The notes beneath the pieces are model-generated. The model was given only the letters and a program-made list of their open reading frames with translations. It was not told the DNA's origin and did no database searches. 64,000 nt of DNA from Odontomyia ornata (lineage: Eukaryota; Arthropoda; Insecta; Diptera; Stratiomyidae), in the NCBI GenBank assembly GCA_963969285.1, contig OZ017742.1, positions 145,394,449 through 145,458,448 of the forward strand, given 5' to 3'. Below, in pieces: positions 54,283-64,000 of the stretch. Every line of letters begins with the position of its first letter. Position 1 is the stretch's first letter. The translations under genes and the position numbers were made by a program.

Positions 54283-55970
54283 CAAGTTGAAGTAGCAGGA
54301 AGATGCTCCTGCCAGAAGGGTATTGTAAAATAATTAGTAAATCAAACAATATATTCTTCATATCAAAACTTGACTAGTATATAGATTCTATCAATTGAGT
54401 TCGAAAAATTATTATGGTTATTATGATTTTAAGCTCACCACCATTTTTTTTCAAGTGGTTTGCGCCCTCGCTTGATTAGTCATGATAGTACATGGATATT
54501 ACAAACCATTTCTAAATTTTTTATCCAAATTCTTACATATTTGTAGTGTCTAGGTCCGTTGCAAACGTGTATCTCCCTAGTATCACGTGTTAATGTTCAA
54601 TTATTGTGCAATTTTCGAACCATAGACAATTACTTTCAGAAAACTTAAATTATAAATTTTGGGAAATTAAAGGGTCCCATCTTGATTTTATAGACAAAAA
54701 ACTAAATTTATAAAATGTACTATTATTAACAAAGTTGATCGAATTTCTACTTCTAGGGTATTTTTTGCCCTTGTGAAGGAAAAATTGTCAGTTTAAGTAC
54801 TGTTTTGAAAAGCTCTTATAAAGAACTTTCATTGAATATTCATATTGGCTACGTTTGATGAAATTTTTTTTTTCAGCGGCCACTCCCCTGTACTGTTATC
54901 ATCAATTCATGGCCTATTTTTCGAATCCTAGAATGGTTACAAAGCCCTCCTGTTAGCAGCTCTCTCCTGCCTCCACGACTTGTTTCGCTTCTGAGTATTA
55001 ATTCTAAGTACTCATCTTCAGTCATTCATTAAATTGAATCAAATGTTAAAAGCATGCACCTTAAACGTTGAAGTTGGGGCAAAATAACTCAAAATATTCA
55101 ATCTTCGCATTTCAAACAGCCACTATTTTGCTTTACGATTACTAATACCACTAGCTGAGCCAATTCTCAAAGAAATTCATGCTACCTATCATTCCTGAAA
55201 CTTTCATGCAAATCCTAGCAAAGCTGTAGTATCTGAGTCGGTAAAAAGCGCATATTGTTCCATAGCCATATGTTTCCATAGTAATACAGCGCATATTGTT
55301 CCATAGTAATACTGGAAAATTCAAGTCGCTATAACTTCATTAAATACCATTCGATCTTTATAAAACTTTCAGGACAGATTAACCTTATTGATAGTCATCT
55401 GTGCACTGAATTTTATTAAATTTAAAGGTACCGTTAAGATTTTATTCAAGAAAACACAAAATCGATAAATCATACTATTACTAACAAAGTTGAGTGAATT
55501 TTGATTTCTCATGTATTTGTTATTGTTGTACTCATAAAAGCCTAAATTCATGATTTTTTTCAGATTTTTCGGGTCAAAGGTGTCCAATCGCGAGGGGGGG
55601 GGGGACACAAAATTTTCGTACATTTCCCCTTCGCCTGCACCTCTAAAAGCAAAATTTACCATTTTAAGACCTGTTTTGAAAAGTACTCATTAAGACCTTT
55701 CATTTTATACTCACATTGCCTACATGCAATAAAAACTTTTTTTCAGGGGCAACTCCCCTATATGGGGAGACCCCCCTTAAAGACCTTATAAATTTTTTCG
55801 TGATGAAATTTTGAAGAGGGCGTCAATTCGCACCTACCTACAAAATCTTATGTTTCTAGCTTATGTAGTTTGCGAGAAAAAGTGGTGTGACACACGGACG
55901 GACGGACGGACAGACGGACAGACAGGACGCGAAACTAGTAGGGTATTGTAAAATAATTTAACAATACCCT
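54283..55970 (+). repeat. HP1 copy I (complete ends)
   Basis: Forward, 1,688 bp. It starts CAAGTTGAAGTAGCAGGAAG, followed by a small hairpin (GCAGGA/TCCTGC) and GGGTATTGT at 54318-54326. The internal inverted 5' end lies at about 54945-55012. A GGAC/GACA microsatellite is at 55895-55923, then GCGAAACTAG. The terminal palindrome has 11-bp arms (55939-55949 and 55961-55971) starting TAGGGTATTGT. The flanks are A-rich. It is almost identical to copy H. Confidence 0.9.
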
Positions 55971-56143
55971 AAAAAACACTCATTAAAGATCTTGTATCTT
56001 CATTTGGGGTTCACCCAACCTGCGTCCAAATCTCTGTTAGTAATGATTTGGTGGCCCCGATGAAAAATGTTAAGGATGACCTTAGTCAGCGGCTGACCTC
56101 CAACGAGTCATCGATTCTTGGTCCCGGAAAGCAGCAGCTCTGA
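55971..56143 (+). other. Unassigned open segment ending in TGA
   Basis: From just after HP1 copy I to the TGA at about 56141-56143, one frame is open with an ordinary amino-acid mix (KDLVSSFGVHPTCVQISVSN, then DDLSQRLTSNESSILGPGKQ). It has no ATG and no recognised motif. It could be the last exon or C-terminus of an unknown gene or TE, or chance. Confidence 0.2.
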
Positions 56144-57410
56144 ACTATTACATAATAAAACTAAATATATTTTAATCTCCATATCATTATGTTATTAGTT
56201 ACATCATTACATTTCACACCCATTAAATTTACGCAAATAATAATTTTTCATGAAATATTTGCATGGCAATGAAATTATTCTTTCGTATGCATTGAAATGC
56301 AAATATTCAAACAAATTTTTAAAATGAATCGAAAGGATGAGAACATTCATTGGATAAATTAGCGTTTGGAAATGGTAATGGTGAAATATCCATTCAAACT
56401 TTGAAAGGATCGAATTCGACCTAATTCTACCGACAGCCTGATTGGCACTTCAGGTTTTGTGTGCTTATATTCGCCATTTTGATTATGTTGCTGGATACTA
56501 TTACAGCCTCCCCTAATTTGTAATCATCATAAAATATTCCTCTGTGCATTATGTTAGATAGAAGTACTTTAGGCATTTTGAAATTTGATTATGAGTGCAA
56601 GCACATGTTTATTTCGATTGAATATGCTCACACAAAATTATGCAGATAATATTTTGAGCTGACCTGTAAAGCTTAGTAAGATTAAAATAGTTCTATTACA
56701 AAAGGAAAATCAAAAATAGAACCATTTAGTTAAAAACTTAAAGTCAAAAAAGTTCAAAACTTTTCCATTATACAAAAGACCATCGTCAAGCAAAAAATTG
56801 AACAAGGCACTTTTATTCTGCAAGTATTCTTGGAAGTTTTGAGGGCATCGCATAATGCACTCAAACGCTCTCTGTTTACGACAAAAACTGAAATATTTCC
56901 AACAATTCAAGGTTACTCGCAGTTCAAGAATTTTTCAATATTCCTTCAGAAAAATGACATCAAACCATATTCATGGGACTTGTGCTTTCCGTGTAAATGC
57001 AAGAAGGAACAAGAAGTTCGCCGTGAATACAATGAAGCAACATTTCCAAATAATAGAAAATACCTCAGCAAATGGTTGAATGAAAACAATGATAAAACTT
57101 TTTTAATAACGTCGAAACTTTCGGAAAATCTTCAACAAATGTTGGAAATAACTCTTCTGGAATAGTTTGGTTCTTCGTTTTCTTCATGATCCGTGATGAG
57201 AAACAGCAGATAGACTGATAAAAACTTAAATGGTATGCATATTTCAATTGGAGCATAATGCTAAGATTCAAAGTGAACTTGAAATAAGAGTTTTTTTTTT
57301 TTGTTGAAAAATATCATTCAATTTACTTCGCAATTTTTAATTCCAGTTGATTTGCAACTGCTTTGAATAGTTTGAAGTCCTTATCGGCTCACCAACAATT
57401 GAAGTCAATT
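56144..57410. other. No clear gene; one weak open frame
   Basis: AT-rich. The open frame at 56830-57165 (+, 111 codons) contains CFPCKCKKEQEVRREYNEAT and an opposite-strand frame overlaps it. I recognise neither and cannot say which, if any, is coding. Confidence 0.35.
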
Positions 57411-57547
57411 TATTTTTTTTTTTTTGTGTTTGTGAGATGAATGCCATTTATGCACAGAGTGTGATCTCCCATGCTCGCAAGAAGGGGACTTGACTACCCA
57501 CTAAACACCTCCACTGTCAGCCTGAGAACCTAGCCTGGAACCGTTAA
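57411..57547 (-). pseudogene. R1-clade LINE 3' end fragment with oligo(A)
   Basis: The reverse complement matches the 3' UTR of R1 copy 1 (GTTCCAGGCTAGGTTCTCAG and GGAGGTGTTTAGTGGGTA). It ends with an A-run on the minus strand (T-run at 57411-57424). It is severely 5'-truncated (about 130 bp). Confidence 0.75.
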
Positions 57548-57599
57548 GTCAGTTTATTTATGAACTATATTCAAATGTTCAACTATCGTGGCAATTTCA

Positions 57600-57865
57600 A
57601 AATTAACCTGCGCTGAACTATCTTAGACAACTATGTAAGACAAGTGTTTTTTTGGTTCCTCCACTGACCTTCAACATTCAGTTCTCCCAACGAATACCTT
57701 TTTGGGTATATGTTGTTCATCCAAACGAGTCACGTGGGCAGCTCATTGCAGCTACCATTCTCTTCCAATTGTTGAGACCCCAAGCTCACGAAAAATTTCA
57801 TTCAGTTCGTGATTTTGTGAATTTAGCGTCATCTTTTCAAGGCGTTCAGCATATTTGCAGATGCT
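57600..57865 (-). pseudogene. LINE C4 fragment (C-terminal region)
   Basis: The minus strand reads HVTRLDEQHIPKKVFVGRTE and RSVEEPKKH with stops, resembling the LINE C1 end (NRMDESQIPKKVIIGITEG). It lies between two R1-type 3' ends. Confidence 0.5.
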
Positions 57866-60800
57866 TTTTTTGGTTCGGAGGTGAATGTCATTTACACACA
57901 GAGTGTAGTACTCTAATGCTCTCAAGCGACTGGACTATCCACTAAACACCTACCTTGTCAGCCTGAGAGCCCAGCCTCGAGCCGTTTGCCACATTATTTC
58001 AGGCCAGGTCTCCTTTTGTTGCACAAGAATGTTGAGGGATCCTTCTTCTAGTGAGACTAGTGAGCGAGGAGAAGAGGGACTGACAGACAAGTGATTCCCC
58101 AAACCCGATGTCCCTGGCTGCTGTGAGTCCATTTTATGTTAAAGGACTGCGCGAACATTATGTGCCACCTGGTTCCATTTATCAACCGATTCAAGCTGTT
58201 CCAACGCAGATAAATAGCACAGCGCTCTCTAACGAGGAAGGCAACCGGTATCACGCCTGCAATAACTCTAACTGCCGAGTCAGATACTGCCGGATATGAA
58301 GATGAAATCCTCAGTACTCCTTATATCTGTACCTGTGGTAGGTGTTTCCGGTATACCTCGTTATTGAGAGCGTCGCGTTGACCATAAGTCCATCCAGCGT
58401 CGATACTCCCGAAGCAGCTCTCTCAGCTGTTGCCCTGACTTGCTCAGAGGAGCCAATCTTTGAGTTGATCAGTAGCCCAGTACTTTAAGGCTGGCTCTGG
58501 ATTCGATTTGTATGTCTCCAATACTGATCATCACTTCTCTAGCGATTCTCTTTTTTATCAAGATGACCACTTTCTCCAGTGCTAAACTAAGCCCGCGAAT
58601 AGCCATCTAGTCTCTCGCTCGGCGCATAAGCATACGTAGCCTGCGTCTAGTGACCAGGGCCGCAATGTCATCCGCATAGCCGATAAAGCGTGATTTATCT
58701 GGAATCTCCAGTACCTGTAGCCTGTTGTGCGATACATACTACAGTTTTGCACCAGGGATAGATCCCTGGGTAACACCAGATGCAATTTCCATCCGTCGTT
58801 GGCCCTGTGTCATGTCATGAAGCAGGCTTTGGTTTTTCAGGTTGTCCTTCAAAAGCTGGATCAAAGATTTTGGAACTCCAGAATATGCGGAATATGAACG
58901 CATCTAGCAGTGTTGAAGGCATTCCCAATGTCAAGTGTTACCAACGAAACGATCCGTCACTTGGTGTGCCTATACACGTCTTACTTTTGGACCACGCTCA
59001 ATACCTCTGCAATCGCATCAATCTAGGAACGTCCTACTCTAAAGGCGTACTGCCGAGGAAATGGTTCCCAGCAGCACGAACCACGTCAGCGAGTTTTCTC
59101 TAAATGAGTTTCTCTAGCACTTTCCAAGCAGTGTCTAGAATGCATAATGCGTGTTATGTAATTGGCGATCTGGGACTTCCTTTCCCCTTACTGATCAGTA
59201 TAAGCCTCATCATCTTCCATCGTACCGGGAAAACTCCGTTCTATAGGCAAGCGTTTATTGTGCTGAGCAGCAAGTCAGGACAATGGTGGTAGACAAGTTA
59301 CAACACCTTAGCTGGAACACCACCTGGACCTGGAGCCTTCCTCGCCTTTAGTGGAAGGACAACCTATTCCAGTTTTGGCTGTGTAAAGAGTGGACACTTG
59401 ATTGCGGTCCACAGTGAATAGCGTTAATAAGGACGGAATGGGCGGGGAAGAGTGCCCACACTCTCGCATCCATCTTTTCCGCATCATGTATGCAAGGCGG
59501 CCCGATGGCACCAAGCTTCCGCTTAACTACACAAGCTTGTAGCCAAGGCCCCACGGATCCTTGGACACATTGTCCTCTAGATCTTTCCAGCAGTGAGCCT
59601 TACTGTTGTTAATCAAAGGCAAAAGCATTTCTTTGTCGACTTATATGTTACTATCCGGTTGCATGTCTCATCGTGGTCCCACGCCCTTTGAACCCCACGC
59701 TGAAGTTTGTGACAGCTCTTTTACTTTTCAGCGATTTCAGTTGACCACTAGTACACTGGAGGCTCGCCGTGTTGGGGTTTTTGACGGAGCAAAGAAGCAT
59801 TGCAAGTAGTCGTGATGATGCTCATAGTTGAGTTTGCCATGTCTTGAGCTGCAGTTTTTCCATCACCTGCGTATCTGTCAGCAAAGGAGCAGCTGCTGTG
59901 AGTGCCTCGATAACCCTCTCGACGTCCATCCTTCCGATGTTCCATTCAATTGTAGAAACGCTAGAGTATGGACGTCAGGAGACAACATAAACACTGACGA
60001 ATACTGGCTGAGTTTTCCTCTAATACTCTCTAATTGTGTCTCCTCCCTACTAAGGAATCCGAAGCAAATGTTACGTTTGATATAATTTTTTTGCAGGCAG
60101 TACGGTGTAAAGGCGGCATACTCCTGGTACCTTGTGCGACACACGCTATCCTTGCCGCCATTTCTATGATTCTTTGTCCCCGCGAATCTGTTTGAGGTAT
60201 GCCTCATTCGATCTGCTATAGGGTTGAAGTCTGCCCCAACGAGCACATTGCCTTTTGTATTCAAGGCAATGTTCTCCAAAGCATTTCGCTTGCCTTAGAA
60301 AGATGATATTGATTCGTTCAGCGTTAGGTACACACTAAAGAAGGTGGTCCCTGAACACCAACTCCACACAAAACCATCCCCCCTCCACCGCTCTCCGTCT
60401 GGAAATCACTGTTCCGAGCCCTAATGACGGCAGCACCAGTTTCATGAGGATACCATGATGCAGAACTTTTATTATGGTGTTGCTTACTCAGCAAAAAGTC
60501 GGCTTTCATGCCCCTGCAAATTTTCCAAGCAGGTTTTGGGCGAATGAAATGCGATACAGATTTAGTTGCGGGTGACTAGGGCTTACTCTAAAAATCGACA
60601 TTTCCCTGATCCCAAGACATTTCAAAGACCCAGTTTTGGACCAGCATCCTTGCAAAGAATACAGTGTGCCTCCTTCGTTCACTCTTTTCTTTTATTTTCC
60701 ATTTCACCGCATTTGTAACATAGAAAACTCCTATTGGGTCCTCTGCATACTTTTGCGGAGTGACTATAGCCAAGGCATTTGAAAAATTGAAGAGGTACTG

Positions 60801-61500
60801 CGTTTCCCCGTATCCTGTGGACGACCCACTCTATTCTTGGTTTGGCCTAATTCAGAAATTGTTCGGCATCCTTTTTCATCAAGTCAATGAGGGTCATGCT
60901 TTATCCCCTATCGTTTACCGATGTTAGTCTCACTTTGATCCTGTCCACGCTAGGGAACTCCCTTTTGATGGTTTCTTCTGATTTGAGCAAGTCCGCGAAT
61001 CGGTCAATGTTTCTCATTTCGATCATTGCAATTGGATCAAGTGGACTTTCTTTATTGCGTCACAGAATGCTTCCCTATTTTCGGCCCCTGATTTGAATTT
61101 GACCAAAATGTGGCCCGACCGTGTGAGTCGTTCTGCTTTAATAGCAGTGTTGGTGCCTTTTGGCCTTATATTCCCCCTAATATCCCATAGTGCTTCAACA
61201 TAGGATTGGCCATCTTGGAGTTTGCAAGTAGTACCTGCAGCTGGGGTTTTTATTGGGACTTCTTTCTCTCCTATTTTGCATCAGGTCCTTTTTCTTGCTG
61301 AACGTGCATGCGGACTTTATTTTCTGGGACTTTTTAAAGGAGTTCCTTTGCAGTTTTCTTCGCTCCTTATATCAACTCTATCAGGAACCCCTGACCCGGC
61401 ACTCCACGCCCATCAAGTGCCTCTCCCTTCCTTCTTTCATTACCATCTCTTTCAATAAGGACAAATGCCATTCTTCTATTAATGTTTGATGGTGGACGTA
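57866..61500 (-). mobile_element. R1-clade LINE (copy 2), heavily decayed
   Basis: The minus-strand order matches copy 1. ORF1 traces at about 60600-61450 include GQSYVEALWDIRGNI, GHILVKFKSGAENREAF and a zinc-knuckle region near 60680-60800. Endonuclease traces are LLSKQHHNKSSASWYPHETG (60420-60500) and NVLVGADFNPIADRMRHTSN (near 60220). RT-region traces lie at 58580-59560, with C-terminal traces and 3' UTR at 57866-58400. Frames change often. The RT region is present here, unlike copy 1. Confidence 0.7.
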
Positions 61501-61853
61501 CCTGCATAAAAGATGAGTAGTATCCTTTCGCGATACAAAGGCAAGGTAGCCTTCTATTTTCTTGAGAGTCCAGGCTGATAGGAAAAACCCATCTGGCTGA
61601 CAGTTCCATCAAGAAAATAGAAGGTCCTTACAGGTGTCAACCTGGGACAACACATCGGAAGGATTCTGTCGCGAAAAAAAAATCAAAAAGAAAGGAGAGT
61701 GGAAGCTACAACACAGTGAAGTGACTGCTGGTGTGTGTAACACAACTCGACTGCTCCTGTCTATGGGGCTCGAGTACCAAGATGCCTTACATCCTCTGTA
61801 AAGGACCAACTCGTCAGAAGACGCGAATCTGTAACCCCCTTAGCATGTTTTCG
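61501..61853 (-). other. Probable leader/gag region of an LTR element, unassigned
   Basis: Between the PBS at 61854-61872 and R1 copy 2. No gag motif can be recognised. A short duplicated phrase, GAAAATAGAAGG, occurs near 61553 and 61611, the two occurrences being in opposite orientation. Confidence 0.3.
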
Positions 61854-61872
61854 GGCCCCACGTTGGGCACCG
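61854..61872 (-). promoter_or_regulatory. Primer-binding site, tRNA-Lys type
   Basis: The minus strand reads GGTGCCCAACGTGGGGC, close to the standard PBS for tRNA-Lys (TGGCGCCCAACGTGGGGC). It lies three bases inside the proposed LTR end CATTACA. Confidence 0.55.
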
Positions 61873-61874
61873 TT

Positions 61875-62319
61875 TGTAATGGTTTTCGTATAAAATCGCT
61901 TAAACGAAATTGGAACCGACCTCTCATCTGTTCTAGATGTGAAGTCTTTGGACGTGACATTGGACTGTACCTTACAGGTCAACAAGTCCGGACACACTTA
62001 GTCTACCCCGAGATGGCTGCTGGCTAGCTAGATAGTTCGGAGAGGAATTTGGTCGCAGGTCTTACGCGAGGAGACTAAGTTCGAAATACAATAACTCAGC
62101 CACCGGTTCACATTCCCGTATCAAACACGTCAAAAATACAAACAGACAGAAAAGAAACCTACTTTACTTTATTCCGTATTCCTTCTTTTCATCCAGCCAA
62201 CAACAAAAAAACTAGACTTAATTTCGCGTTCCCGAATTTCACCGACGTGGTACCGAAAAATATTCTACTCTAACTCGAATCAGAAAGAACATACTCTAAC
62301 AAAAACGCAACACACAACA
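61875..62319 (-). repeat. Probable LTR next to the tRNA-Lys-type PBS
   Basis: The minus strand starts TGTTGTGTGTTGCG at 62319 and ends CCATTACA at 61875, 445 bp with TG...CA ends. AATAAAG lies near 62180. No second copy is in the window, and coding sequence of the element is not recognisable, so the call rests on the PBS and ends. Confidence 0.45.
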
Positions 62320-63118
62320 ATTTTTTTTTTAACTCATGAATACACAATTGAAAAGAGGGGATGAACTCTAGGCGTCATAAATTGTTTTTTAGGTCTTTGT
62401 AAAAATTTTTTTTACAAAGACCTACTAGTTTCGCGACTTGTCTGTCCATCTGTCCGTCCGTCTGTCCGTCCGTCCGTCTGTCCGTCTGTCCGTCTGTCCG
62501 TGCGTCACAGCTGATTTCCTCAGAAACTATAGAAGCTAGAATGCTCAAACTTTGTGAAAACGTCAGAAGTGATAATCTCTCAAAAGTTAGGGCCTTGACA
62601 AAAATTTGAAAAATGTTTAAGGGGGGTCCCCCCTAATAACGAATTGGCCCTTAAAATATTTTTTTAATCAAAGGTAGTCGAGTGGGGTATCAAATGAAAG
62701 GTCTTGATTAGAACTTTTAGAATCTGAAATAAAAAAATCATTTGATGAATTAGGGGGTCCACGGGAAGGCAAAATGTACCCAAAATTTGTGTCCCCCCCC
62801 CTCGCGATTGGACACCTTTCAGCCGAAAAATCTGAAAATTATCACGAATGTGGACCTTTATGAGTACAAGGGCAACAAATACCTCAAAAATTGAAATTCG
62901 CTTAACTTTGGTAATAATAGTATGATTTGTAGATTTTACATTTTTGCCCATAAAATCAAAACAGTACCCTTAAACTTCATATAATTTTGCAATTATATAG
63001 ACTGACATATGATATATATGTTCACAAAATTTAATTGAGATCGAATCATAATCAAGTGAGTTATAGCGATTTCAATTATATGGAATTACAACAACGATAA
63101 CACGTGTTTATGGTTCAT

Positions 63119-63487
63119 ATAGGGTTTTCCAATAGGAGGTGTTATTTTGATATTAATAGAAAAATGCCATTTTTAAAATAAATGATCGGATGTTTAGTTG
63201 AGTATAAAGAAGAAGATATGTCGTTAATAGCATTAACTAACATTGGGCAAATAATCACTACGACACGCTTACAGGACCATATCCTTTTCATGAAATTTTC
63301 CATAACCAAATCGCAAAGTGGCTGTCCTATGTCCTCGATAGCCTCACGAATTTCATCTTTGAGATCTTGAATTGACGCTGGGCTATTGGCATAGGCCTTC
63401 TTTATCACGTGGCTCCAAAGGAAGAAGTCGCAAGGTGTTAAATCAGAAGATCTATTCAAAATAACACCTCTGATTGGAAAACCCTAT
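63119..63487 (-). mobile_element. Internally deleted mariner-like element
   Basis: About 369 bp with 30-bp inverted repeats. The left begins AGGGTTTTCCAATAGGAGGT and the right (reverse complement) AGGGTTTTCCAATCAGAGGT; two mismatches. TA lies at both ends. The interior encodes only the transposase C-terminus. It is inserted in HP1 copy F. Confidence 0.85.
63142..63459 (-). pseudogene. Mariner-like transposase, C-terminal fragment
   Basis: The minus strand encodes SSDLTPCDFFLWSHVIKKAY, which contains the last catalytic Asp, then ASIQDLKDEIREAIEDIGQP and VMENFMKRIWSCKR, the usual C-terminus of this mariner group. The first two catalytic residues and the DNA-binding domain are missing. It cannot act, but its ends could in principle be recognised by an intact relative. 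Confidence 0.85.
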
Positions 63488-63798
63488 ATATATTTAAAAT
63501 TGACTTAGGTACTTTTATTTTCTTTCAATTTTCATGAAAATTTAAGGAATAGTGTTTAACTTGAACATGGTCAATCGGCCGAGCATTCAGAAAAATCATT
63601 TAAGCTAAATTAAAATGGCGGCTGCACTGTGCTTATGAAAGAAACTGCGCATCTTTTGTATGAATTTTAACGATTTCATATCTAAGTATTGGATGAATAA
63701 TTCAAGTTATCGATTCACGCCATTAGAAAACTTGCTTCTAACCCTAGGATGTTTACAAAGACCTTCTGGTAGGAGCACTCTCCTGCTTACTCAACTTG

Positions 63799-64000
63799 TT
63801 TTTAATTGCATTGTTCATGATTTGTGTTTCAAATTCGTAAAACACTTCAAATACTTGCGCTTTTATGGATATTGTTAAAAGAACTCTAACGGCCTCAGTA
63901 ATTTGGATTCATTCCCTGTACGAAAGTGTATCGTTGCTGTTGATTTATTTGTTGATAGACCTCAAGCCAGACTACACACATCGTGAACGTGATTACGCAA
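63799..64000. other. No feature recognised
   Basis: Sequence after the 5' end of HP1 copy F; no gene or repeat identified within the window. Confidence 0.5.

Larger units (their letters stand above)
62391..63798 (-). repeat. HP1 copy F (complete ends), interrupted by a mariner derivative
   Basis: Reverse. The terminal palindrome has perfect 16-bp arms (62390-62405 and 62409-62424, starting TAGGTCTTTGT). A GTCC/GTCTG microsatellite is at 62440-62500. The end motif ACAAAGACC is at 63755-63763, and the 5' end is at 63798. T-runs flank both sides. The body without the insertion is about 1.04 kb. It represents a third motif type, GGTCTTTGT. Confidence 0.85.

Noticed and set aside
54283..55970. 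HP1 as an ordinary TIR transposon or MITE
   Set aside because: The two ends are not simple inverted repeats (only the short motif is shared), and no fixed-length target duplication is seen.

Overview
This 64 kb window looks like repeat-rich DNA from an arthropod, most probably an insect. The evidence is indirect: an errantivirus-type Ty3/gypsy element whose primer-binding site fits an insect tRNA-Ser, R1-clade and Jockey/I-type LINEs, Penelope-like elements, a Tc1-like element, a mariner remnant and a hAT element. I see no prokaryotic gene organisation, no CRISPR array and no rRNA or tRNA gene. Nearly every recognisable coding sequence belongs to a transposable element (TE), and nearly all are broken. 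The only candidate host feature is one putative exon at 37746-37863 (-). No species can be named.

Layout, 1-24 kb. The 5' part of an errantivirus-like element on the minus strand (gag, protease, RT, with PBS and LTR) fills 1-4209. A Tc1-like element, 5559-10993, is split by a decayed arthropod multicopy gene (about 6431-7756) and by a non-autonomous element (8363-10374). Arrays of (TA)n separate a 5'-truncated LINE (LINE B1) and a putative solo LTR. A LINE of the 'endonuclease-reverse transcriptase' type (LINE C1, 14.4-24.0 kb, +) carries a nested Copia element (15045-17130) and a nested hAT element (19300-23583) with a perfect 8-bp target duplication.

Layout, 24-43 kb. Here are fragments of two Penelope-like families, both arranged as inverted pairs, more LINE C pieces, copies of a repeat family with a palindromic 3' end, a quiet stretch (36.1-37.7 kb) with the possible host exon beside it, and a Jockey/I-type LINE (LINE A1, 38.2-42.7 kb, -).

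Layout, 43-64 kb. One LINE A copy (A2, +) is broken by a LINE B copy and by an R1-clade LINE, and the LINE B copy is itself broken by a palindrome-ended repeat. After this come a second, badly decayed R1 copy (57.9-61.5 kb, -), an LTR with a PBS, and another palindrome-ended repeat interrupted by an internally deleted mariner.

Most notable signal. At least eight copies or fragments of one non-coding family (called HP1 here), and one element of a second family (HP2), share a body plan. It runs: 5' end; short hairpin; a 9-13 nt motif; body; microsatellite; and, at the very 3' end, a palindrome of the same motif. The motif differs between subfamilies, yet the two ends of every full copy match, and the full copies sit in A/T tracts. 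This resembles non-autonomous Helentron (HINE/DINE-1-like) architecture, but that assignment is inference.
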